A stretch of 64,000 nt of DNA from Paractinoplanes maris. Lineage in GTDB: Bacteria; Actinomycetota; Actinomycetes; Mycobacteriales; Micromonosporaceae. The DNA is taken from the NCBI RefSeq assembly GCF_023544465.1, contig NZ_JALPVL010000002.1:310001-374000 (forward strand). Direction: 5' to 3'. Below, piece after piece: positions 1 to 10,377 of this stretch. Both the position numbers and the translations under genes were made by a program. The notes below the pieces were generated by a model. The model saw nothing but the letters and a program-made list of their open reading frames with translations. It was not told the origin of the DNA and did not search any database. Position 1 is the stretch's first letter. Each line of letters begins with the position of its first letter.

Positions 1-488
1 TGGCCGGCCACGACACCGCGCAGGGCGGCCGCTCCGGGATCATCGGTGCGGGTCTTGACGCGTACGCCGTCGCGGTAAGCGCCCGAGCCGGCCTCGGCCA
101 CCGTCAGGTTGTCGGGGACGACATCCAGGATCCACGAGGCCGTCGGCTCGCCGTCGCGCAGCAGCGCCACCATCACCGCGAACGGTGTCTTGCCGGCCGC
201 GAAGTTGTTGGTGCCGTCGACCGGGTCGACGATCCAGACCGCGCCGCTGTCGCCGAGCCGCCCGAGCACGCCCGGGTCGGCCGCGACCGATTCCTCGCCG
301 ACCACCTGCGAGCCGGGCAGCAGTGCCGTCAGGCCGCGGGTCAGCGCCCGCTCGGACTCCTTGTCGGCGATGGTGACCAGGTCACCGGGCGCCTTCTGCT
401 GGATCTCGGCGGAGGAGAGGTGGCGGAAACGCGGCAGGACCACGGTCGCCGCGACCTCGCGGATGAGCTCACCGACCTGATCAAGCAC
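1..488 (-). CDS. Inositol monophosphatase family protein (3' end cut by window)
   Basis: This is a probable Mg-dependent phosphatase of the inositol monophosphatase/FBPase family, acting on a sugar or inositol phosphate in the cytoplasm. About 162 N-terminal codons are visible and the gene runs off the left edge. The family signatures are present: a VVGEES metal-binding loop and DPVDGTNNF, which carries the catalytic aspartates. The GTG start at 488 overlaps the end of the upstream response regulator by 8 bases, so it is probably translationally coupled as the last visible gene of the signalling operon. The substrate cannot be told: inositol-1-phosphate, histidinol phosphate and PAP are all handled by this fold. 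Confidence 0.9.
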   Translation of the reverse strand, partial: MLDQVGELIREVAATVVLPRFRHLSSAEIQQKAPGDLVTIADKESERALTRGLTALLPGSQVVGEESVAADPGVLGRLGDSGAVWIVDPVDGTNNFAAGKTPFAVMVALLRDGEPTASWILDVVPDNLTVAEAGSGAYRDGVRVKTRTDDPGAAALRGVVAG

Positions 489-932
489 GCGGCGGCAACT
501 TCACGACGCTGACGAAGAACTCGTCGATCTGCCGGATGACCGCGATGAACCGCTCGAAGTCGACCGGCTTGGTCACGTACGCGTTCGCGTGCAGCTGGTA
601 GCTGCGCAGGATGTCCTCGTCGGCGGCCGACGTGGTGAGCACGACCACCGGGATGCGGCCCAAGTCGTCGTCCTTCTTGATCTCCTCCAGCACCTCACGG
701 CCGTCGCGCCGGGGCAGGTTGAGGTCGAGGAGGATGAGGTCGGGGCGCACCGAGTTCGCGTACTCGCCCTCGCGCCGCAGGTAGGCCAGGGCCTCGGCCC
801 CGTCGGAGACGACGTTGAGCCGGTTGCGGACCTTGTGCTCCTCGAACGCCTCCTGGGTCATCAGCACGTCGCCCGGATCGTCCTCGACCAGCAACACCTC
901 GATCGGAGTGCCGTCGGCCCGGATAGCACCGG

Positions 933-936
<4 letters not shown>
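481..936 (-). CDS. Single-domain response regulator, Rcp1/CheY-like
   Basis: A stand-alone receiver domain of 151 aa with no output domain. The acidic pair is in LLVEDDPGD, the phospho-acceptor Asp in [10 protein letters not shown], the conserved Thr in VVLTTS and the Lys in YVTKPV. The VEDDPGD start and the long beta4-alpha4 region resemble Rcp1-type regulators, which partner phytochrome-like kinases. Its ATG overlaps the stop of the upstream kinase gene by 4 bases (ATGA), which argues for coupled translation and for that kinase being its phosphodonor. With no DNA-binding domain it must act by protein contact, plausibly within the RsbU/kinase pathway encoded upstream. Confidence 0.93.
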
Positions 937-2536
<1,600 letters not shown>

Positions 2537-2540
<4 letters not shown>

Positions 2541-3739
2541 CGGCCACTCCCGGACGAGATGAGCAACATCGCCACGTCGTCGGCCAGCGGGCCGCCGTTG
2601 GCCTGCTCGGCCCGGCCGACCAGCCACGCCGGCAGGGCCGGAAGCGGCACCGAGCGGGCCGCGGGCTCGTCGAGCAGGTCGCACAGGCCGGACACGTCGA
2701 GCCGCTCGTTACCGGCGCCGGTGTGCCCCTCGATCAGGCCGTCCGTATACATCAGAAGGGACCAGTCTTCTCCGGAGAACTCCACCTCGGTGGCGGGCGT
2801 GGGCTTCGGGCGTACGCCGAGGACGATGCCGGTCCGTACCTCGACCGGCATGACGTGACCGCCGCGCAGCAGCACCGGGGCCGGATGGCCGGCCAGGCGG
2901 AAGACGGCCTTGTCGCGAGCCAGGTCGAGCACCACCGAGGCGACCGTCGCGAAGACCTCGCGGGCCCGGCGCTCACTCATCAGGACCTGCTCGAGCGAGC
3001 TGAGGATCTGGTCGTCGGGCACCCCGGCCAGCACCAGCGCGCGCCAGGCGACCCGGAGCTCGACGCCCAGCGCGGCCTCGTCGACGCCGTGGCCGCACAC
3101 GTCGCCCACGATCACGTGCAACTTGTCCGGGCCGACCTGGACGACGTCGAAGAAGTCGCCGCCGAGCAGACCCAGGGCCCGGCCCGAGCGATAGAAGGTG
3201 TGCACCGCCACCTGGTCGGTGGACATCAGCGGCTGGGGCAGCAGACCGCGTTCGAGGCGGGCCGACTCGGCCTGGCGCAGCTCGATCTCCCGCAGCCGCT
3301 GGGCGTTCTCGTCGGCCCGTTTGCGCTCGACCGCGTACCGCAGCGAACGGGTCAGCAGGACGCCGTCGACCTGCCCCTTGACCAGGTAGTCCTGGGCACC
3401 CTCGGCAACCGCGGCCACGCCCAGGTGCTCATCCGAGCGGCCGGTGAGCACGCAGACCGCGGCACTGCCGGCGACGGCCAGCAGCTTGCGCAGACCGTCG
3501 ATGCCCTCGGCGTCGGGCAGGCCGAGGTCGAGCAGCACACAGTGAATGCCGTTGAGCAGGCCGCGGGCCTCGCGCAGGCTGGTCGCCACCCGCAGGTCGA
3601 ACGGCGCCTCGGCCTCGTGCAGCAGCTCGCGGACCAGGAAGGCGTCCCCCTCGTCGTCCTCGACCAGCAGGACACGCAGCCGTTCCTGACGCACCGGACT
3701 GATCAATCGGGCCGGCGGCGCGACCGAGCGCTCAGTCAT
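2537..3739 (-). CDS. Receiver domain-PP2C (RsbU/SpoIIE-type) serine phosphatase
   Basis: A 400-aa fusion of an N-terminal receiver domain (VLLVEDDEGD; phospho-acceptor in CVLLDLGLPD; Lys in YLVKGQ) with a C-terminal PPM/SpoIIE phosphatase domain. The latter carries the metal-binding aspartates in GGDFFD, VIVGDVCGHG, YTDGLIEG and ADDVAML. Proteins of this layout dephosphorylate anti-sigma antagonists in partner-switching pathways when the receiver is phosphorylated; no anti-sigma gene is visible here, so the target is inferred. The ATG at 3739 follows GGGGGA and starts just before the conserved region. It is the first gene of the coupled cluster leading to the kinase and the Rcp1-like regulator. 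Confidence 0.93.
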
Positions 3740-3826
3740 GCCGTCCCCCAGTCGTCCTGCCGCCCGGCTCTGATCCCGCTGATAGTTCCGCACCCGGGCC
3801 GAGCGCACAACATCGCTTTGGTCTCA

Positions 3827-4159
3827 TCAGGCATCCTCGGCGGCGACCCGGCGGGCGTGCTGGGCGATGACCTCGCCCAGGATGCCGTGCAGACGGCCGC
3901 ACTCGCGGCAGTGCAGGTTCTCGTCGAGGTGGCGGCTGCCACAGTCGACGCAGGAGCCCCGGTCCTCCGGGTCGCGATAGGCCGCCAGCGCCTTGCACAT
4001 GGCCCGGATCACGTGATCGCTGACCGCGAAGGTGCCCTCGCCGAGGGCGGTGCGCACACCGATCAACGCGACCGGAGCGTCCTCGGGCCGCGGGTCGTAG
4101 GGGGCGACGGCGTCGATGAACGCGGCCACGACGGCGGCGGGGTCGATGGGCGTGCTCAC
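3827..4159 (-). CDS. Small zinc-ribbon hypothetical protein
   Basis: A 110-aa protein of unknown function. The N-terminal two thirds is helical and acidic. The C-terminus has two Cys pairs, CVDC and CREC, separated by about ten residues, which should bind one zinc as a ribbon. The GTG at 4159 is chosen because the residues upstream look untranslated. It ends 87 bases before the phosphatase gene on the same strand, so it may lead that operon, and it is divergent from the M28 peptidase gene. A DNA, RNA or protein-binding role is possible but not shown. Confidence 0.7.
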   Translation of the reverse strand: MSTPIDPAAVVAAFIDAVAPYDPRPEDAPVALIGVRTALGEGTFAVSDHVIRAMCKALAAYRDPEDRGSCVDCGSRHLDENLHCRECGRLHGILGEVIAQHARRVAAEDA

Positions 4160-4225
4160 CCCGACAACGCTAGGCCACGCCGGAAACGATCTTCCCACTA
4201 CCCGGTGCCGTACCCAGCCGCTTAG

Positions 4226-6577
4226 ATGTCACCCATGCGTGCCCCTGCTTTGACCGACCCGGCGCACCGGGCGGGGGCGGCCGTTCTGGCCGTCGTGGTG
4301 CTGGTCCTGGCCGGTCTGGCCGGTCTGTGGTCGATCCGGCCGCCGGCCGCCCGGCCGGTGTCGGCGCCCGAGACGCAGTTCAGTGCCGAGCGCGCCTTCC
4401 AGCAGGTCGAGGCGATCGCCACCCGCCCGCACCCGGTCGGCAGCCCCGCGCAGGATCAGGTTCGCGAACACCTGCTCGCCACCCTGCGCGGTCTCGGCCT
4501 GAAGCCCGAGGTGCAGGACACGGTGTCGATCGAGGGCGCCGGGCTCTCGGCCAGCGCGGGCGGCACCAGCCTGGCCCGGGTCCGCAACGTGATCGCCACG
4601 ATCCCCGGCACCGGTTCGACCGGCCGCGTCTTCCTGGTCGCCCACTACGACTCGGTGCAGGCCGGCCCGGGCGGCAACGACGACGCGGCGGGCACGTCGG
4701 CGGTCCTCGAGACGGCCCGGGCCCTGCTCGCAGCCCCGCGGCTGCGCAACGACGTGGTGCTGGTGCTCACCGATGGCGAGGAGGCCTGCCTCTGCGGGGC
4801 CAAGGCGTTCGTCGACCAGCATCCGCTGGCCCGCGACGGCGGGGTGGTGCTCAACCTCGAGGCGCGGGGCAGCAGCGGGCCGGCGATCATGTTCGAGACC
4901 TCCGAGGGCAACGGGCGGCTGGTCGAGGCGTACAGCCACGCGGTCAAGCCGGTCGGCACGTCGTTCGCCGTCGAGATCTACCGGATCATGAGCAACGACA
5001 CCGACTTCACCGCGTTCCGCAAGGCCGGGTTCGCCGGGCTCAACGCGGCCTACATCGACGGTGCCGCCGTTTATCACGGGCCGACCGACGTGCCCTCGGC
5101 GATGGACCGCGACAGCCTCCAGCACCACGGCGACAACGCCCTGGCGGTCGTCCGTGAACTGGGCGGACGCGACCTGGCCGGGCTGAAGGTCACCGGCGGC
5201 GAGGACGCGACCTACTTCCCCGCCCCCGGTCTGCTGGTCCGCTATCCGGGCTCGCTGGTCTGGCCGATCGCCGTGCTGGCCGCGCTCGCGGTGGCCGGGC
5301 TGGCCGGGCTGGCCCGCCGCCGACGGCTGATCACCGGTCGCCGGGCGCTCGGCGCGGGCGTGCTGACCCTGGTGCCCATCGTGCTCGCCCCGCTGCTGGC
5401 CCAGGGGCTCTGGTTCCTGCTGACGATGATGCGGCCGGAGTACGCGGCGATGCCGATCGACCCCTATCGGCCGGGGCTCTACCGGCTGGCCGTCGTCCTG
5501 CTAACCCTGGCCGTGGTGTCCGGCTGGTTCGCGTTGCTGCGCCGCCGCGTCGGGCCGGCCGCCCTGGCCATCGCCGGGCTCGGCTGGCTCGCCGTGCTCG
5601 GGGTGGTGCTGGCCGCGTTCGTGCCCGGCGGCTCCTACCTGGCCGCCCTGCCCGCGCTGGCCGGGGCGCTGGGTGGCCTGGTCGCGGTGCTCACCCGGGG
5701 CTGGGTCCCGGTGGTCGGGGTGGCCCTCGGCGGTGCGGTGGCCACCCTCGTCCTGGCGCCCACGATCGTGATGCTCTTCCCGGCGCTGGGCCTCGGCCTG
5801 GGCGCGGCCGGCGCCTTCCTGGCCGTCCTGCTCGGGCTCGCGCTGCTGCCGGTGATCGACCTGATTCACCCGGTGGCGGGCGGCCGGCGCGGCGTCGAGG
5901 CGCTGCGCAGCCGCCGGCTGGGGGCCCTTCCCACGCTGGCCGCCGCGCTCGCGGTGCTGGTCTGCGCGGGGGCCGGTCTGGTGACCGACCGGTTCGACGC
6001 CGAGCGCCCGGCTCCGACCCAGCTGATGTACGCGCTGGACGCCGACACCGGCACGGCCCGGTGGATCAGCGACGAGTCCGACGTACAGCAGTGGACCAGC
6101 CAATACGTGTCGGGCCGTCCGCACCGCGTCGACGACACTCTGCCCGCCTTCGGCCCCGGGCCGGTGCGCACCGGCGAGGCGCAGCCGGCCGACCTGCCCG
6201 CCCCGAAACTCACGGTCGAGTCGGACACCCGGTCGGGCGACTCCCGCACCCTCACGCTGCGCCTGGAGCCGCAGCGGCCGGTCCGGCTGGTCACCCTGCA
6301 CGTGCCGGGCGCGGTCGAGGTCGAGTCGGCGACGGTCGAGGGCCGCCCGGTGCCGGTGCACTCACCGGATTTCGGCTTCGCCTTCCACGCCCCGCCGGCC
6401 GCCGGCATCGCGGTCACGCTGACGCTGAAGGCCACCGGCCCGGTGCGGTTCCGGGCCATGGACGCCGGCGACGGGCTGAGCGGCCTGCCCGGTTTCCGGC
6501 CCCGCCCGAGCGGTGTCGGCATCGTCGGCTCGCACACCAGCGAGATGCTGGCGGTGGCGAAGACCTACACCTTCTAG
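4226..6577 (+). CDS. M28-family zinc peptidase with multi-pass membrane C-terminus
   Basis: A membrane-bound metallopeptidase of 783 aa, similar in layout to the ER metallopeptidase/Fxna type. After an N-terminal helix (residues 17-37) the M28 domain carries the zinc ligands in AHYDS (about 140), GNDDAAG (about 152), DGEEACLCG (about 185) and YHGPTD. Several transmembrane helices follow from about residue 345 to 590, then a soluble beta-rich tail of about 180 aa. It probably trims N-terminal residues from peptides outside the membrane. Start choice is open: ATG 4226 or ATG 4235. Its stop lies one base from the stop of the convergent Smr gene. Confidence 0.9.
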   Translation: MSPMRAPALTDPAHRAGAAVLAVVVLVLAGLAGLWSIRPPAARPVSAPETQFSAERAFQQVEAIATRPHPVGSPAQDQVREHLLATLRGLGLKPEVQDTVSIEGAGLSASAGGTSLARVRNVIATIPGTGSTGRVFLVAHYDSVQAGPGGNDDAAGTSAVLETARALLAAPRLRNDVVLVLTDGEEACLCGAKAFVDQHPLARDGGVVLNLEARGSSGPAIMFETSEGNGRLVEAYSHAVKPVGTSFAVEIYRIMSNDTDFTAFRKAGFAGLNAAYIDGAAVYHGPTDVPSAMDRDSLQHHGDNALAVVRELGGRDLAGLKVTGGEDATYFPAPGLLVRYPGSLVWPIAVLAALAVAGLAGLARRRRLITGRRALGAGVLTLVPIVLAPLLAQGLWFLLTMMRPEYAAMPIDPYRPGLYRLAVVLLTLAVVSGWFALLRRRVGPAALAIAGLGWLAVLGVVLAAFVPGGSYLAALPALAGALGGLVAVLTRGWVPVVGVALGGAVATLVLAPTIVMLFPALGLGLGAAGAFLAVLLGLALLPVIDLIHPVAGGRRGVEALRSRRLGALPTLAAALAVLVCAGAGLVTDRFDAERPAPTQLMYALDADTGTARWISDESDVQQWTSQYVSGRPHRVDDTLPAFGPGPVRTGEAQPADLPAPKLTVESDTRSGDSRTLTLRLEPQRPVRLVTLHVPGAVEVESATVEGRPVPVHSPDFGFAFHAPPAAGIAVTLTLKATGPVRFRAMDAGDGLSGLPGFRPRPSGVGIVGSHTSEMLAVAKTYTF

Positions 6578-6578
6578 C

Positions 6579-6863
6579 TCAGCGGCCGCGGCCGCGGCGG
6601 CCGGTCGACTCGTTGTGCTTGAAGTGGACGAAGAGCCGTCCCCAGTTGTCGCCGTCCTTCTCGACCCGGTGATAGAGCTGCTTGATCTCTTTCTGGTCGA
6701 GGAAGCGCAGCACCTTTTTCTTCAGGGCGCCGCTGCCCTTGCCCGGGATGATCTCGACCGTGCTGGCCTTCTTCTCCACGGCCTCGTCGATGATCCCCCG
6801 CAGCGCACGGTCGATCTGTATGCCCTTGTTGAAGATGTCGTGCAGGTCCAGCTTGAGCTTCAC
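6579..6863 (-). CDS. Smr-domain protein
   Basis: A 94-aa stand-alone Smr (small MutS-related) domain. It starts with a KLKLDLHDIFNKG segment and has the family glycine loop IPGKGSGAL, which precedes the FLDQKEIKQ helix. Smr domains bind or nick nucleic acids; bacterial stand-alone forms have been linked to RNA cleavage on stalled ribosomes or DNA recombination, so the role here is unassigned. The tail is Arg/Gly-rich (TGRRGRGR), which could help bind nucleic acid. The TPR gene lies 10 bases upstream on the same strand, so they probably share a transcript. Confidence 0.88.
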   Translation of the reverse strand: MKLKLDLHDIFNKGIQIDRALRGIIDEAVEKKASTVEIIPGKGSGALKKKVLRFLDQKEIKQLYHRVEKDGDNWGRLFVHFKHNESTGRRGRGR

Positions 6864-6873
6864 GTGACCAACC

Positions 6874-7245
6874 TTAGGCGTTCTCGGATTTGCCGAGCCA
6901 TTCCTCGACCCGGCGGACGGCTTCGGTGTAGTCGCTCTGCTGCTTCATCGCCGCGGCCAGCCGCAGATGCGGCAGGGCCTCGCGAAAGCGGCCGGCCCGT
7001 TCCAGCGTGCGGCCGAGCACGTGATGCGCGTAGTGATCGGACGGGTCGTGCTCGATCAGGCTCCGGAGCTGCTGCTCGGCGTGGTTGAGCTGGGCCGAGT
7101 TGAAGTAGGCGCGGGCCAGCAGCTGGCGTACGGCCGTGTTCTGCGGCTCGGCCTCGACTATCGGCTCGAGCAGGCGAGCGGCGCCGAGCGGATCCCCGGA
7201 CTCGAAGAAGAAGGTGGCCCGGCGGTACTCCTCGAGAAGGTCCAC
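6874..7245 (-). CDS. Tetratricopeptide repeat protein
   Basis: A 123-aa helical protein with about three TPR motifs: an N-terminal pair beginning at YRRATFFFESGDP, then NTAVRQLLARAYFNSAQ, then DHYAHHVLGRTLERAGRFREAL. TPRs are protein-docking scaffolds, so it probably binds a partner rather than catalysing a reaction. It is cytoplasmic, with no signal peptide. The downstream neighbour 10 bases away is the Smr protein, the most likely operon partner. Short TPR proteins next to Smr genes are seen in other actinobacteria as far as I recall; no specific function is established. Confidence 0.88.
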   Translation of the reverse strand: MDLLEEYRRATFFFESGDPLGAARLLEPIVEAEPQNTAVRQLLARAYFNSAQLNHAEQQLRSLIEHDPSDHYAHHVLGRTLERAGRFREALPHLRLAAAMKQQSDYTEAVRRVEEWLGKSENA

Positions 7246-7365
7246 GTGTCGCTCCCCACTTCGGCGGCATCTCTAACGCTGGCACAACAACGCGCCAACG
7301 GCGAGTGTTCCGATGATCCAAGCTTCCCGACAAAACGGCTCATACAGCAACTCAGCCGTCAGACA

Positions 7366-9555
7366 ATGCCTGGTGTGGGGGACTTTCCTAGCCATCTCGT
7401 GACCGCGCCGGCCCGTCCACGGTTCGGGCGACTCAGGGCGACCGTGATCAGTGCGTTCGTGTTCGGCCTGTGCCTCCTGCTGGCCGGCGGCACGGCCTCA
7501 CCGGCGCTGACGTCGCCCGCGTTCCTGATCGCGGGGATGCGGGAGATCCCCTCGCCGCCGCAGGGCACCTCGTGGGCGCCGTCGCCGCGCACGGCCGACG
7601 GCCTGCGGATGGTCGCCAGCACCGACGGCCAGGAGTTCCAGCTGCACACGGCAGGGGGCGACCGCACCTTTCTGCCCGGCGTCGACCTGGGCGACACCAC
7701 GCCCGGTCACCTGCCCGGCGAGGGGGCGATCTCGGCCGCCCAGTACCGGGCCTGGTTCGCCGCGATGAGCTGGCTCGGACTGCGCGTGGTCCGGATCTAC
7801 GAGATTCACCCGCCCGCGTTCTACGACCAGCTCAGCGCGTGGAACCAGGCCAATCCCGAGCGCCCGCTCTACCTCGTTCAGGGGGTCCGGCTGCCCGACG
7901 AGACGTACGTCCGCAAGGGCAACCTCTTCGACAAGGCCTTCACCGACGTCTTCCGCCGCGAGCTGCGAGCGGCCGCGCAGGCGGTGACCGGCGACCTCAG
8001 CCGGGTGGCGACCTTCGGACAGGTCGGCGGCGCCTGGACCACGGATGTCACCCCGTGGCTGGCGGGCTGGATCATCGGCCGGGAGATCGACCCGCGGGCG
8101 GCGGCCGCGTCCGACCGGCGCAACGCCGACGTGCCGCGGTTCATGGGCCGCTACTTCCGCAACACACCCAAGTCGACGCCGACCGAGCGCTGGCTGGCCG
8201 CCCGCATGAACGACCTGGCCGGATACGTCGCCCGGTACAAGGTGAGCCAGCCGATCGCCTTCGTCAACTGGCCGACGACCGACCCGCTGCGCCACCCGCA
8301 GGAGCCGCTGCCCCAGGAGGACCTGCTCCCGATCGACGCCAACCACGTGCTGCCCACGGCGGACTGGCCGGCCGGGTCGTTCGCCAGCTATCACGCGTAC
8401 CCGTTCGCTCCGGACTTCCTGCGCTACGAGCCGGGCCTGGCCGGCTACGAGTACGAGGGCAACGCCGACCCGTACGCCGGTTATCTCGCCGACCTGCGCC
8501 GGCACCACGCCACGATGCCCACGCTGATCACCGAGTTCGGGGTGCCGTCGTCGATCGGATCGGCCCACAACGCCCCGCTCGGCCGCACACAGGGTGACCA
8601 CAGCGAGCGGGACGCGATGCGGATGAACGCCGACTTGCTGCGGATGATCCACGACCAGGGGCTGGGTGGCGGGTTCGTCTTCAGCTGGGCCGACGAGTGG
8701 TACCGCTACACCTGGAACACGGCCGGCCAGCAGGATCCGGCCCGCCGCCATCTCTGGCACGACCCGCTCACCAACGAGCAGCACTTCGGGCTGCTGGCGA
8801 TGGACGCCGACGGCCCGCCTGACAGCGGCGAGCAGCGGCTGCTCGACTCCGACGGGTGGCCCGCCCGCGAGGTCACGGCCCGGGTCGACGAGGAGTACCT
8901 GCATCTGAACGTGCGGCTGGGCGACTCCGCGCCGGGCACGATGATGGCCTCGTTCGACGTCCTGCCGACGGTGACCGGCACGCCCATGCCGGGCAGCGGC
9001 GACCGGCGGCCGGACGCCGTCTTCGCGCTCAACCTGGTCGGGCACAGCGGACAGGCGTACCTCAGGAATCAGCTCGATCCGATGAAGCTCGACTTCGCGG
9101 TCCCGGCCGCGCAGCGGGGGGCCGCCCCGGACGGCTGGAAGCCGGTCGAGCTGGTTGTCAACCGGGCGCTCACGGTGCCCCGGACGGGCGTCAAGCTGCC
9201 GGTCGAGCTGCAGAACGCCGGTCAGTTGCGGCACGGCTCCTGGGATCCGGAGGACGACGAGGCGGACAGCCGGGCGCTGTGGGAGCTCGACGGCGCCGAC
9301 CTGACCGTGCGCGTGCCGTGGGCCATGCTCGGGTTCGCCGACCCATCGTCGCGGCGGGTCGGCATCCCGAAGAACGGCAAGCTCACCACCCAGGTCAGCC
9401 CGGGGGTGACCGTGTCGTTCACCGCCTCCGGCACCGACCAGGCGGTCGGCCAGGTGCGGTGGTCGAGCTGGAACCGGCCGTACTACTCCGAGCGGCTCAA
9501 GCAGGGGGCGGCCGACCTCCGGGACGCGGCGCTGGTGGTGACCACCGCCGGCTGA
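7366..9555 (+). CDS. Secreted or membrane-anchored glycosidase-like protein (TIM barrel)
   Basis: A protein of up to 729 aa with an N-terminal hydrophobic segment (VISAFVFGLCLLLAGG) followed by Ala, which suggests a signal peptide. The body resembles clan GH-A glycosidases: GLRVVRIYEIHPP in an early strand, HAYPF, LITEFGVPSS as the likely nucleophile strand, and FSWADEWYRYTWN near the barrel end. A beta-rich domain of about 250 aa follows. I cannot name the family or substrate. Start codons at 7366, 7375, 7399 and 7444 are all possible; GACAAT lies 7 nt before the GTG at 7375, which would suit a leaderless start. It lies just upstream of a two-component pair. Confidence 0.72.
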   Translation: MPGVGDFPSHLVTAPARPRFGRLRATVISAFVFGLCLLLAGGTASPALTSPAFLIAGMREIPSPPQGTSWAPSPRTADGLRMVASTDGQEFQLHTAGGDRTFLPGVDLGDTTPGHLPGEGAISAAQYRAWFAAMSWLGLRVVRIYEIHPPAFYDQLSAWNQANPERPLYLVQGVRLPDETYVRKGNLFDKAFTDVFRRELRAAAQAVTGDLSRVATFGQVGGAWTTDVTPWLAGWIIGREIDPRAAAASDRRNADVPRFMGRYFRNTPKSTPTERWLAARMNDLAGYVARYKVSQPIAFVNWPTTDPLRHPQEPLPQEDLLPIDANHVLPTADWPAGSFASYHAYPFAPDFLRYEPGLAGYEYEGNADPYAGYLADLRRHHATMPTLITEFGVPSSIGSAHNAPLGRTQGDHSERDAMRMNADLLRMIHDQGLGGGFVFSWADEWYRYTWNTAGQQDPARRHLWHDPLTNEQHFGLLAMDADGPPDSGEQRLLDSDGWPAREVTARVDEEYLHLNVRLGDSAPGTMMASFDVLPTVTGTPMPGSGDRRPDAVFALNLVGHSGQAYLRNQLDPMKLDFAVPAAQRGAAPDGWKPVELVVNRALTVPRTGVKLPVELQNAGQLRHGSWDPEDDEADSRALWELDGADLTVRVPWAMLGFADPSSRRVGIPKNGKLTTQVSPGVTVSFTASGTDQAVGQVRWSSWNRPYYSERLKQGAADLRDAALVVTTAG

Positions 9556-9570
9556 TGCCAGTACCGTGGG

Positions 9571-9612
9571 AAGCACTCCACAGCTGGTACACAGGAACGG
9601 GAAAGCAAGTAC
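9571..9612 (+). promoter_or_regulatory. GTAC direct repeats before response regulator gene
   Basis: Three GTAC-centred elements occur in the short gap before the regulator gene: CAGTACCG near 9571, GGTACACAG near 9586 and AGTACATAG near 9608. The last two are 22 bp apart, two helical turns, which is the usual geometry for OmpR-type dimers. An autoregulatory site is inferred. Confidence 0.35.
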
Positions 9613-9644
9613 ATAGCGTTGCCCGCCACAGTGAGGGCATGACG

Positions 9645-10376
9645 ATGGCGAACTCCGATTCCAGCACCGACCTGCGCCGAGCCGACGGCACGCCCGTCCG
9701 CATCCTCGTGGTCGATGACGAGCCGACGCTGGCCGAGCTCCTCTCGATGGCGCTGCGCTACGAGGGCTGGGACGTCAAGAGCGCGGGCGACGGGCAGACC
9801 GCCGTGCGCACCGCCCGGGAGTTCCGCCCGGACGCCGTCGTCCTCGACATGATGCTGCCCGACATCAACGGGCTCGAGGTGCTGCGCCGGCTGCGGGGCG
9901 AGTCGCCCGAGGTGCCGGTGCTCTTCCTGACGGCCAAGGACTCGGTGGAGGACCGGATCACCGGCCTGACCGCCGGCGGCGACGACTACGTCACCAAGCC
10001 GTTCAGCCTCGAAGAGGTGGTGGCCCGGCTGCGGGGCCTGATGCGCCGGATGGGTCACTCGCCGATGCGTACGGACTCGCAGCTGATCGTCGGTGATCTC
10101 TCGCTCGACGAGGACAGCCATGAGGTGCGCCGCGGCAACGACCTGGTCACGCTCACGGCCACCGAGTTCGAGCTGCTGCGCTATCTGATGCGCAACCCGC
10201 GCCGGGTGCTGAGCAAGAGCCAGATCCTCGACCGGGTGTGGAACTACGACTTCGGGGGCCAGGCCAACGTGGTCGAGCTCTACATCTCGTACCTCCGGAA
10301 GAAGATCGACGCGGGCCGCTCGCCGATGATCCACACGATGCGCGGAGCCGGCTATGTCCTCAAACCCGCCGACTGA
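9645..10376 (+). CDS. OmpR/PhoB-family response regulator
   Basis: A DNA-binding response regulator of 243 aa. The receiver domain has the acidic pocket in VVDDEPTLAE, the phospho-acceptor Asp in VVLDMMLPDI, Thr in FLTAKD and Lys in VTKPFS. The winged-helix domain begins around residue 145, with TATEFELLRYL, RRVLSKSQILDRVW and MRGAGYVLK. ATG 9645 lies 7 nt after GAGGG; an in-frame ATG at 9639 is too close to it. The sequence is closest in style to the actinobacterial TrcR/MprA group. The cognate kinase follows one base after the stop, so the two are co-transcribed. Confidence 0.94.
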   Translation: MANSDSSTDLRRADGTPVRILVVDDEPTLAELLSMALRYEGWDVKSAGDGQTAVRTAREFRPDAVVLDMMLPDINGLEVLRRLRGESPEVPVLFLTAKDSVEDRITGLTAGGDDYVTKPFSLEEVVARLRGLMRRMGHSPMRTDSQLIVGDLSLDEDSHEVRRGNDLVTLTATEFELLRYLMRNPRRVLSKSQILDRVWNYDFGGQANVVELYISYLRKKIDAGRSPMIHTMRGAGYVLKPAD

Positions 10377-10377
10377 G

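Noticed and set aside
4222..4235. Leaderless promoter TTAGAT before ATG 4235 of the M28 peptidase gene
   Set aside because: The spacing of 7 nt fits, but TTAGAT lacks the conserved A at the second position, so it was left as a start-site alternative only.
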